Source: Patulibacter sp. (GTDB lineage: Bacteria; Actinomycetota; Thermoleophilia; Solirubrobacterales; Solirubrobacteraceae). Taken from it: a stretch of DNA of 5,007 nucleotides. The position numbers and the translations under genes were made by a program. The notes beneath the pieces are model-generated. The model was given only the letters and a program-made list of their open reading frames with translations, was not told the origin of the DNA and ran no database searches. The DNA lies in assembly GCA_023268575.1 (NCBI GenBank), contig JALRCL010000390.1, positions 1-5,007 on the forward strand, read 5' to 3'. The stretch's first letter is position 1; each line of letters starts with the position of its first letter. Below, in pieces: positions 1-4,984 of this stretch.

Positions 1-119
1 GCGCCGCCCTCGATCGGCTCGAAGGCCGTCAACTTGAAGTGGCCGCGCAGCCGGCTGCCCACCGGCACGGGTGCCGGGAAGCGCACCTTGTTGAGCCCGT
101 AGTTCACGCCCATGCGCAC
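1..119 (-). pseudogene. MaoC-type (R)-specific enoyl-CoA hydratase, internal fragment
   Basis: Read on the minus strand, this stretch translates to VRMGVNYGLNKVRFPAPVPV followed by GSRLRGHFKLTAFEPIEGG, then runs off the left edge. The NYGLNKVRFPAPVPVGSRLR block is the conserved strand and turn of MaoC-like hot-dog-fold hydratases of the mycobacterial HtdZ (Rv0130) type, which hydrate trans-2-enoyl-CoA in fatty-acid or polyhydroxyalkanoate metabolism. Only the middle of the domain is visible. The N-terminal half, which in this family carries the catalytic Asp and His of the hydratase motif, should lie to the right but is replaced by unrelated ACR3 sequence. The same frame continues into that sequence without resemblance to MaoC and meets a TGA near 171-173. 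A gene caller could start at GTG 119 or ATG 113, but neither would give an active enzyme. The identification is from motif memory and is strong; whether the truncation is biological or an assembly chimera cannot be told here. Confidence 0.8.
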
Positions 120-297
120 GCCGCCGAGCGCGATCGCCGTCTCGATCGGCGTCTTCGGCGCGACCTCCGGTCAGGCGCTGGCCGGCGTCGTCGGACCCCT
201 GATCGAGGTCCCCGTCCTCGTCGGCCTCGTCTCCGTCGCCCTCTGGCTCCGGGGTCGCTGGCCCGCCGCGCCGCTCCCGACCGGCACGACCGGCTGA
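112..297 (+). pseudogene. ACR3 family arsenite exporter, C-terminal fragment
   Basis: From about base 130 the plus strand encodes AIAVSIGVFGATSGQALAGV and then VGPLIEVPVLVGLVSVALWL, ending in a short basic and proline-rich tail with TGA at 295-297. The FGATSGQALAGVVGPLIEVPVLVGLV block is the hallmark C-terminal end of ACR3 permeases, inner-membrane proteins of about ten helices that expel arsenite using the proton motive force. Only the last helix (about 209-267) and the segment before it remain, out of a usual 350 or more residues. The codons before base 130 (Arg-Thr-Pro-Pro-Ser) do not continue the expected ACR3 sequence and instead lie in the minus-strand MaoC fragment, so the gene is cut at the junction. 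The ATG at 112 is simply the first in frame and unlikely to be a native start. The arsC gene follows after 6 bp. Some actinobacteria (for example M. tuberculosis Rv2643) carry ACR3 and ArsC as one fused protein; here a stop codon separates them. Confidence 0.8.
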
Positions 298-303
298 TCC
301 CCG

Positions 304-696
304 ATGGCCAACGTCCTCTTCGTCTGCCTCCAGAACGCCGGCCGCTCCCAGATGAGCGAGGCGCTCTTCGCGCGTGCTGCCGGTTCCGCGCACCGCGCCC
401 GGTCCGCCGGCACCACCCCCGCCGACCGCGTGCACCCGGAGGTCGTCACCGTCATGGACGAGCTCGGGATCGATCTGCGCGACCGCACCCCGACGCTCCT
501 GACCCGCGAGCTCGCCGAATGGGCCGACGTCGTGGTCACGATGGGCTGCGGCGACGACTGCCCGTACGTCCCAGGGGTGCGGTACGTCGACTGGGACCTC
601 CCCGACCCCCACGGGCGCAGCGTGACCGACGTCCGAGCGACCCGCGAGGAGATCGCCCGGCGCACCGCCGCGCTGGCGCGCTCCCTCTCTGCCTGA
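304..696 (+). CDS. arsC: Arsenate reductase, low-molecular-weight phosphatase fold (ArsC)
   Basis: This 130-residue cytosolic enzyme is complete and of normal length for the thiol-dependent ArsC family, which reduces arsenate to arsenite for export. The phosphate-binding loop C8-L-Q-N-A-G-R14-S (CX5R) follows the first beta strand (ANVLFV). A G-C82-G-D-D-C86-P motif supplies two further cysteines, and D101-P102 in the sequence WDLPDP matches the general-acid Asp of the fold. Cys8, Cys82 and Cys86 are the only cysteines. The start lies 6 bp after the ACR3 stop with no clear Shine-Dalgarno, which suggests translational coupling in an ACR3-arsC operon. No ArsR-type regulator lies in the window. 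In the S. aureus pI258 enzyme the resolving cysteines are Cys82 and Cys89; the closer spacing here resembles actinobacterial homologues, so the electron donor (thioredoxin or mycothiol/mycoredoxin) cannot be assigned from sequence. A protein tyrosine phosphatase role is the alternative, but the extra Cys pair and the ACR3 neighbour argue for arsenate. Confidence 0.93.
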   Translation: MANVLFVCLQNAGRSQMSEALFARAAGSAHRARSAGTTPADRVHPEVVTVMDELGIDLRDRTPTLLTRELAEWADVVVTMGCGDDCPYVPGVRYVDWDLPDPHGRSVTDVRATREEIARRTAALARSLSA

Positions 697-739
697 GGCG
701 GCCCGGACCGCGGCGCGTGCGACGGCCGCCGCACCCCGC

Positions 740-759
740 CGCAGGACTCGCCGCCTGCG
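740..759. terminator. Possible hairpin between convergent genes
   Basis: The arms CGCAGG (740-745) and CCTGCG (754-759) pair perfectly around an 8-nt loop, midway between the stops of arsC and the convergent PQ-loop gene. There is no T-tract on either side. In DNA this GC-rich short hairpins are common by chance, so a terminator role rests mainly on position. Confidence 0.22.
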
Positions 760-768
760 ACCCGGAAC

Positions 769-780
769 GGCCCCGGGGCC
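769..780. repeat. 12-bp perfect palindrome GGCCCCGGGGCC
   Basis: This is a self-complementary 12-mer in the 103-bp spacer between the convergent arsC and PQ-loop genes, about 20 bp beyond the PQ-loop stop. It could add to termination or cruciform formation. It lacks a loop and a T-tract, and chance is a real alternative at this base composition. Confidence 0.25.
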
Positions 781-799
781 CCGCTCGGCCGAGTCGCGG

Positions 800-1228
800 T
801 CAGGCGACCGCCACGGCCATGTCGGCAGGCTCGGTCGCCGGTCGCTGCGCCGCGCGCCGCTCGTCCCGCCGGCGCTGGGCCGCCTCGACCGCCTCGCGCG
901 TCAGCGCGAGCTCCTGGGTGAGCATCGCGTCGAGGGCGTGGTCGGCAGGGACCGCCGGCGCCTTCGCCGCAGCGCCGAAGCGGCGGATGAGCACGATCGC
1001 CACGCCGCAGAGCGCGACGGTGGCGAGGTTCGCCGCGCCGAGGAGCACCGCGCCGAGGCCGGCGAGGTTCACGTAGGCCAGGCAGAGGTTCGTGATCGCC
1101 CCCATCCCCCACCCGACCGCGGACTGGCCGCCCGCCGAGCGGGTGCGGAGCATGCGGGAGATCTGGGGCAGGTTGGCGCCGAGGCCGAAGGCGATCGCAG
1201 CAGAGGAGAGCGCGGTGACGAGGAACAT
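800..1228 (-). CDS. Single PQ-loop (SemiSWEET-like) small membrane protein
   Basis: The 142-residue protein has three predicted helices: about 2-19, 37-55 and 57-82. The first is followed by the PQ-loop signature N19-L-P21-Q22-I and then the basic turn RMLRTRSAGGQS, typical of PQ-loop/MtN3 proteins. One triple-helix unit matches bacterial SemiSWEETs, which dimerise to move sugars across the membrane; Asn67 in the third helix sits where these transporters keep a substrate-contacting Asn. Unusually, about 60 residues follow the last helix, against almost none in typical SemiSWEETs. The tail is Ala/Arg/Glu-rich, with a likely amphipathic helix near 98-130 (LTQELALTREAVEAAQRRRD). ATG 1228 is chosen because it sits just before the first helix and no ATG or GTG occurs in frame upstream for over 100 bases. 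No Shine-Dalgarno is visible. The gene is monocistronic, convergent with arsC and divergent from the lyase-family gene. The family is clear, but the substrate is unknown and sugar transport is only a family-based guess. Confidence 0.8.
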   Translation of the reverse strand: MFLVTALSSAAIAFGLGANLPQISRMLRTRSAGGQSAVGWGMGAITNLCLAYVNLAGLGAVLLGAANLATVALCGVAIVLIRRFGAAAKAPAVPADHALDAMLTQELALTREAVEAAQRRRDERRAAQRPATEPADMAVAVA

Positions 1229-1401
1229 GGCGAAGCAGGGGTTCGGGGTGCGCGGTACCCGGACCCGCCACCCACCGCAGGGCGGAGGCCACGTGCACCG
1301 CAGGACATGGAGCGCCCGGCCGTGGCCGTGACGCGGTGGGCGACTCGGTGGCTGTCGCCGGCCTCATCGGCCGTGGCGGCGCCACTTCCTCGCGTCGATC
1401 C

Positions 1402-1429
1402 ACTGTAGCTCCGGCCGTCCGGACCGCAA
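1402..1429 (-). promoter_or_regulatory. Weak candidate promoter for the PQ-loop gene
   Basis: On the minus strand TTGCGG (1429-1424) and TACAGT (1407-1402) are separated by 16 nt. They match the -35 and -10 consensus at 3 and 4 of 6 positions. Transcription would start near 1395 and leave an untranslated leader of about 165 nt before ATG 1228, which is long for this gene type. Treat it as a possibility only. Confidence 0.2.
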
Positions 1430-1497
1430 GGGGTGTCGACGCTCGTCGGCCGTGCGATGCGTCACAAGATGCTCCGGGGCCGACGCGCCCGGCCGGG

Positions 1498-1503
1498 TAC
1501 GGT
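1498..1503 (+). promoter_or_regulatory. -10 element TACGGT, leaderless start of the lyase-family gene
   Basis: TACGGT fits the TANNNT -10 pattern of actinobacterial vegetative promoters and ends 7 nt before ATG 1511. Transcription would therefore start at or next to the A of the start codon, giving a leaderless mRNA. No good -35 is visible 16-18 nt upstream, which is common at such promoters. The absence of a Shine-Dalgarno before 1511 agrees with this reading. Confidence 0.5.
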
Positions 1504-1510
1504 CGACGGC

Positions 1511-2278
1511 ATGAGCGACCTCTCCGCCCGCGCCACCCGCCTGCTCGAGCTCCACCAGGCCCCCGAGATCCTCGTCCTGGCCAACGTGTGGGACGTCGTC
1601 TCCGCCGAGGTCGTCGCCGCCACCGACGGCGTCCAGGCCCTCGCGACGGCGAGCCACTCGATCGCGTCGACCTTCGGCTACGAGGACGGGGAGCACATCC
1701 CGCTCGACCTCCACCTCGACATGGTCGGCCGGATCGCCCGGGCCGTCGACGTGCCGGTCACCATGGACCTCGAGGCCGGGTACGGCGATCCGGGCGAGAC
1801 CGCGCGGCGCGCGATCGAGGCCGGCGCCGTCGGCGCGAACCTCGAGGACCAGCTCAAGCCGCTGGACGAGGCGGTCGCCGCGGTCGAGGCGGTCCTGCGC
1901 GCCGGTCGCGACGCCGGGATCGACTTCGTCCTCAACGCCCGCACCGACGCGTTCGTCCGCGGCGCCGACGACCCCGTGCAGGAGGCGATCCGTCGTGGCC
2001 GGGCGTTCCTCGAGGTCGGCGCGCCGGTCGTCTTCGTGCCCGGCGCGATCGAGCGCGACCACGTCGCCGAGATCGCCGAGGCGCTCGGCCCCCGCCGGCT
2101 CACGGTCATCTCCGTCCCCGGCGCGTCGCTGCCGGCGTCCGAGCTCGAGGCGCTCGGGGTCGCCCGCGTCTCGACCGGGCCGTTCACCCAGCGGGTCGCG
2201 CTGACGGCGCTGCAGGACGCCGCGGCCGCGATCGTCGCGGGCGGCACGCTGCCCGAGGGCACGCGCGCACTCAACTGA
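1511..2278 (+). CDS. Isocitrate lyase/PEP mutase superfamily enzyme
   Basis: The 255-residue protein covers a single (beta/alpha)8 barrel of the isocitrate lyase/phosphoenolpyruvate mutase superfamily, whose members make or break C-C or P-C bonds next to a carboxylate using Mg2+. Markers in order are LANVWDVVSAEVVA (23-36), ATASHSIASTFGYED with Asp59, VTMDLEAGYGDP with Asp86 and Glu88 as probable metal ligands, GANLEDQ with Glu112, and LNARTDAF (141-148) with Asn142 and Arg144. It lacks the KKCGH-type catalytic cysteine loop of true isocitrate and 2-methylisocitrate lyases; the gating segment after LEDQ is LKPLDEAV. Those two activities are thus unlikely. Oxaloacetate decarboxylase/hydrolase, phosphonopyruvate hydrolase and carboxyphosphonoenolpyruvate mutase-like activities remain open. 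The frame is open upstream to a GTG at 1433, but ATG 1511 is preferred: it begins just before the conserved domain and sits 7 nt after a TACGGT element. No phosphonate gene lies nearby. Family assignment is firm; substrate is unknown. Confidence 0.92.
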   Translation: MSDLSARATRLLELHQAPEILVLANVWDVVSAEVVAATDGVQALATASHSIASTFGYEDGEHIPLDLHLDMVGRIARAVDVPVTMDLEAGYGDPGETARRAIEAGAVGANLEDQLKPLDEAVAAVEAVLRAGRDAGIDFVLNARTDAFVRGADDPVQEAIRRGRAFLEVGAPVVFVPGAIERDHVAEIAEALGPRRLTVISVPGASLPASELEALGVARVSTGPFTQRVALTALQDAAAAIVAGGTLPEGTRALN

Positions 2279-2320
2279 GCACGCGTCCAGCGCGCGCTCG
2301 CGCCGGACGACGCCGCGGTG

Positions 2321-2358
2321 CGCCGCCGGACCCGGCGCACGCCGCCGGACCTCGGCGC
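2321..2358. repeat. Near-tandem 18/19-bp repeat
   Basis: CGCCGCCGGACC followed by CGGCGC occurs at 2321-2338, and the same sequence with one inserted T (CGCCGCCGGACC-T-CGGCGC) at 2340-2358. It lies in the convergent spacer after the lyase-family gene. Simple GC-rich duplication is the likeliest origin; no function is evident. Confidence 0.4.
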
Positions 2359-2362
2359 GCGA

Positions 2363-2390
2363 GGCCGGGCCCTCGGCGACGAGGCCGGCC
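2363..2390 (+). terminator. Possible imperfect hairpin downstream of the lyase-family gene
   Basis: GGCCGGGCCCTCG (2363-2375) can pair with CGAGGCCGGCC (2380-2390) around the tetraloop GCGA. This gives 11 base pairs with two single-base bulges on the 5' arm. It lies 85 bp past the stop at 2278 and has no T-tract. It may terminate rightward transcription, but support is only structural. Confidence 0.22.
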
Positions 2391-2392
2391 GA

Positions 2393-2423
2393 GCCCGCGG
2401 GCGCCGACGCGGCACCCGCGGGC
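2393..2423 (-). terminator. Strong GC hairpin after the acylase gene, probable terminator
   Basis: The arms at 2393-2405 (GCCCGCGGGCGCC) and 2411-2423 (GGCACCCGCGGGC) pair at 12 of 13 positions, with one C-A mismatch and a 5-nt loop GACGC. The hairpin begins 5 nt after the acylase stop codon (TAG, 2431-2429) in the direction of transcription. No T-tract follows, as is frequent for actinobacterial terminators. The two copies of the CCCGCGGG palindrome inside it also form a direct repeat. Because the spacer is convergent, it could stop transcripts from both sides. Confidence 0.45.
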
Positions 2424-2428
2424 GGGTC

Positions 2429-4822
2429 CTAGGGGCCGACCTCGAGCAGCTGCTCATACGTGCCGCGGTCGAAGAACGGCAGCGGCGGCGGCTGCTGGGC
2501 GCCCTGCGCCGACATGTCGTACATCTCGCGCGGCGCCCGCCAGCGGGCGGGGTCCGGCGTGCCGAAGCGCTTCGTCATCGCCGCCGCGGTCGTGGCCGCC
2601 GCCTCGCGGTAGGCGGCGGGCGAGAGCGTGCGCAGCGCGTACGCCTCCTTCGCGGTGATGTCGAAGGCGTGGCTCGTGCCCGGTCGGTCCTCGAACGCCT
2701 TGGCGCCCCTCGCGAACGGCGCGACGGCGAGGTCCGCGGCGGCGGTCTTGAACGCCTCCCACGTCGCGACGCCCGGGTCGACCGTTCCCTTCGCGTCGGT
2801 GGCGACGTAGTCGCCGCTCCACGCGGTCAGGACGCCGAGCACCTTCGCCGCCTCGCCGGTGGCTCCCTGCGACGCCTTGCGCAGCCGAGCGGAGGCGAGC
2901 GGGCGCTGCTGCGCCACGCTGCCGGCGCGCCGGATCGTCGCCTGCAGGTCGGCGAACGTCGGCGCCGGCAGGGCCTTCAGCGCCCCCGCCAGCCGTGCGA
3001 GGTAGGCGTCGCGGTGGAACGGGCCCGTGACGCGCTCGGACGCCGGGCCGTCTCCGGTCGTCCACCCCTGCGAGGGAACGTTGTTCCAGTTCGAGAGCCA
3101 GCCCTGCTTCGGGTTGATGACGTGCGGCATCCGCTCGCGCGGCACGAGGCCCTCCCACTCCGCCTCGCCGGTGCCGGGCAGCGGCAGGCGCTGGTCCCAG
3201 CCGGCGGGCCGCAGCTGCACGAGGCCGGGGTGCCAGTAGCCGATGTTGCCCTGCGAGTCGGCCGCCATGAGGTTCTCGTTCCACGTCAGGCGCCGGGCGG
3301 CGGCGTCGACGTCCTGGATCGTCCGGGCGCGGTTGACGAGGTCGAGGCCCTCGATCGTCTCCAGCTCGCGACCCCAGATCGCGTAGCGCCGGGCGTAGGC
3401 GACGTTGCCGACGACCGACTGGACCGGGCCGTGGACCGTGCGACAGACCCGCTTGCGCGTCGAGCCGATCGACGGCAGCGCGCCGTCGAGCAGCGTCGTG
3501 ACCGGGTCCTTCCAGCGGATCGTGACGTCGCGGCAGTCCATCGACCGGACCTCGCCCTGGTACCAGTACTTCTCCTTCTCGCCCGGGACGAGCTTCTCGG
3601 CGTACAGGTCGTCCTCGTCGGAGAGCCCGGAGGTGATCCCCCAGGCGACGTTGCCGTTGTGGCCGATGCCGATCACCGGCAGGCCGGGCGCGGTGACGCC
3701 ACGGACGTCGAGCCCCGGCGCGTGGACCTCGAGCTCGACGAAGAGCTCCGGCGCGGAGAACCCGAGCTGCGGCCCGTTGAAGAGGAACGCCCGGTTGCCG
3801 GGGGCCCGGACGGCGAGCATCGAGGAGCCGCCGACGCGGCCGATCTCGCCGGGGTCCAGCTGCGACTTGCGGGCCGTCGCGCGGGCGACGGACGCCGGCG
3901 TGCCCGGCAGCGTCGCGGCGAACGCGAGCGAGCGGTCGCGGGCAGCGGTCACCTGCTTGGCGCTCAGCGCCCGCCCCTGCGGGAACGTCCCCTCCGAGCG
4001 CGGGATGGTCGAGACCTGGCGCGGCGGCTGGACCGGCAGCAGCGCGTCGAGCACCGCCGGGCGCATCCCTTCGGCCTGCAGCGCGCGGAGGTTGCGCAGC
4101 TCCTCGCCGTCGCCCGACGGGACGGTCCGGGCGAGGAAGACGCCGATCCGCAGCGAGTCCATGACGGTCCAGGCGGCGAGCGACGAGGTCGTCGCGACGT
4201 ACTCGGCGGGCACGTCGAGCGGGTTCGTGCGGACGTGCGTGATCCACGCGTTGATGCCGTCGCGGTAGGCCTCCAGCCGCTGGCGGAAGCGGACCGGGAG
4301 GCGGTCGTGCTGGCGCTCCAGCTCGGCGCGCGTGTAGTAGTCGCGGTGGGTGACGAGATCGGTCTCCACGTCGCCCTTGCCGGTGATGAGCGCCCGCTCG
4401 CCGCGCGTGGCGTGGCGGAACGCCTCGAGCTGGAAGAGCCGGTCCTGGGCCACCGCGTAGCCCGCGCCCTTCCAGGCCGCGAGGTCGTCGCTGCCCACGA
4501 CGTTCGGCACGCCGTAGGCATCGCGCGTGATCGTCACGCCGGGGAACGGTCGCTCCGTCGAGCGCGCCGGCTGGTGGAAGCCGAACGGCTTGCGCGCGAA
4601 CCCGATGAACAGCGGCTGCTGGTCGTAGGCGTGCGGCGAGCCGCCGCCGGTCGTCAGGCCGGTGAGCGAGACGTGCCCGCTCTGCCCCGGGGGCAGGATC
4701 GACTCCGCGTTCAGCACCCGCGCACCCGCCGGCGCGGCCCCCGCGAGCGCGGCGACGACCGCCGTCGCGACCACCGCCCGCCGCCGTCCGCGCAGCCCTG
4801 AACGCCCTCGTGCCCCCCACAT
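2429..4822 (-). CDS. Exported penicillin acylase family (peptidase S45) Ntn hydrolase
   Basis: The 797-residue precursor fits the S45 family, whose members hydrolyse amide bonds of penicillins, acyl-homoserine lactones or related N-acyl compounds. Residues 1-34 form a signal peptide: basic n-region RGRRR (11-15), hydrophobic AVVATAVVAALAGAA, and likely cleavage after PAGA34. The alpha-chain region includes ITRDAYGVPNV (98-108) and GYAVAQDRLFQLEAFR (121-136), both family hallmarks. The autoprocessing site is G332|S333 in GRVGGSSM, so Ser333 should become the beta-chain N-terminal nucleophile. Beta-chain markers are FNGPQLGFSAPE (348-359), GIGHNGNVAWGITSG (385-399), the acidic SDEDD (401-405) near the calcium site of E. 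coli penicillin G acylase, WNEN (514-517), and GWLSNWNN (574-581) with the expected oxyanion-hole Asn. The C-terminal RPGTSHAFDI and FFDRGTYEQL are also typical. The frame is open upstream to ATG 4960, but that leader is not family-like. ATG 4822 starts a proper signal peptide 8 nt after TAGGCT. The gene appears intact and monocistronic. The substrate cannot be read from sequence. Confidence 0.95.
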   Translation of the reverse strand: MWGARGRSGLRGRRRAVVATAVVAALAGAAPAGARVLNAESILPPGQSGHVSLTGLTTGGGSPHAYDQQPLFIGFARKPFGFHQPARSTERPFPGVTITRDAYGVPNVVGSDDLAAWKGAGYAVAQDRLFQLEAFRHATRGERALITGKGDVETDLVTHRDYYTRAELERQHDRLPVRFRQRLEAYRDGINAWITHVRTNPLDVPAEYVATTSSLAAWTVMDSLRIGVFLARTVPSGDGEELRNLRALQAEGMRPAVLDALLPVQPPRQVSTIPRSEGTFPQGRALSAKQVTAARDRSLAFAATLPGTPASVARATARKSQLDPGEIGRVGGSSMLAVRAPGNRAFLFNGPQLGFSAPELFVELEVHAPGLDVRGVTAPGLPVIGIGHNGNVAWGITSGLSDEDDLYAEKLVPGEKEKYWYQGEVRSMDCRDVTIRWKDPVTTLLDGALPSIGSTRKRVCRTVHGPVQSVVGNVAYARRYAIWGRELETIEGLDLVNRARTIQDVDAAARRLTWNENLMAADSQGNIGYWHPGLVQLRPAGWDQRLPLPGTGEAEWEGLVPRERMPHVINPKQGWLSNWNNVPSQGWTTGDGPASERVTGPFHRDAYLARLAGALKALPAPTFADLQATIRRAGSVAQQRPLASARLRKASQGATGEAAKVLGVLTAWSGDYVATDAKGTVDPGVATWEAFKTAAADLAVAPFARGAKAFEDRPGTSHAFDITAKEAYALRTLSPAAYREAAATTAAAMTKRFGTPDPARWRAPREMYDMSAQGAQQPPPLPFFDRGTYEQLLEVGP

Positions 4823-4830
4823 GGGGGGCC

Positions 4831-4836
4831 AGCCTA
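4831..4836 (-). promoter_or_regulatory. -10 element TAGGCT, leaderless start of the acylase gene
   Basis: On the minus strand TAGGCT matches TANNNT and ends 8 nt before ATG 4822. A transcript would begin at, or one base before, the start codon. No -35 of note lies 16-18 nt upstream. It supports choosing 4822 over the ATG at 4960, because a transcript starting here would not contain the longer start. Confidence 0.5.
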
Positions 4837-4972
4837 GCCGGACCGGGACATCGCGGTGGTGCGTGTACCGCGTCCGCGTGGTGCGGGCAGCGGTAGGACC
4901 GATCCCCGCCTCCGACCGCCACGGGTGGCCCATCGTGGGCGGCGGCCCCTGGTCGGACACCCGCAGCGGTGG

Positions 4973-4978
4973 CAGACT
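4973..4978 (+). promoter_or_regulatory. -10 element CAGACT before the right-edge gene
   Basis: CAGACT matches TANNNT except at the first base and ends 6 nt before GTG 4985, the same layout as the other two leaderless-type starts in the window. A clear -35 is not visible. The site makes it more likely that a real gene starts at 4985. Confidence 0.38.
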
Positions 4979-4984
4979 CGGATC

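Larger units (their letters stand above)
1229..1510. other. Divergent intergenic spacer, 282 bp
   Basis: The spacer separates two divergently transcribed genes and holds no convincing gene: the open frames crossing it are Arg/Pro-rich products of high GC. It contains a leaderless-type -10 element for the rightward gene and a weak candidate promoter for the leftward one. It also carries an interrupted palindrome GTGGCG-G-CGCCAC at 1373-1385, which could be an operator but lacks supporting context. Confidence 0.5.

Noticed and set aside
39..1076. A 345-codon plus-strand open frame across the arsenic genes
   Set aside because: Its product is an Arg/Pro/Ala-rich shadow of the ACR3, arsC and PQ-loop coding frames, with no domain character.
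171..1403. A 410-codon minus-strand open frame overlapping arsC and the PQ-loop gene
   Set aside because: It runs antisense to arsC and out of frame with the PQ-loop gene, and its composition is typical of GC-rich frame shadows.
1433..1510. A 26-residue N-terminal extension of the lyase-family enzyme from GTG 1433
   Set aside because: The extra residues are Arg-rich, outside the barrel domain, and overlap the likely promoter. ATG 1511 fits the domain boundary.
1364..2062. A minus-strand open frame opposite the lyase-family gene
   Set aside because: It is antisense to the conserved barrel motifs, and its Val/Asp/Gly/Glu-rich translation reflects the complementary codons.
2318..4801. An 827-codon plus-strand open frame opposite the acylase
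   Set aside because: It mirrors the acylase codons on the antisense strand. Its Arg/Gly/Val/Asp-rich sequence shows no recognisable domain, whereas the minus strand encodes clear acylase motifs.
4823..4960. A 46-residue N-terminal extension of the acylase from ATG 4960
   Set aside because: The extension would bury the signal peptide behind a Pro/Arg/Thr-rich leader, and a -10 element sits just before ATG 4822.
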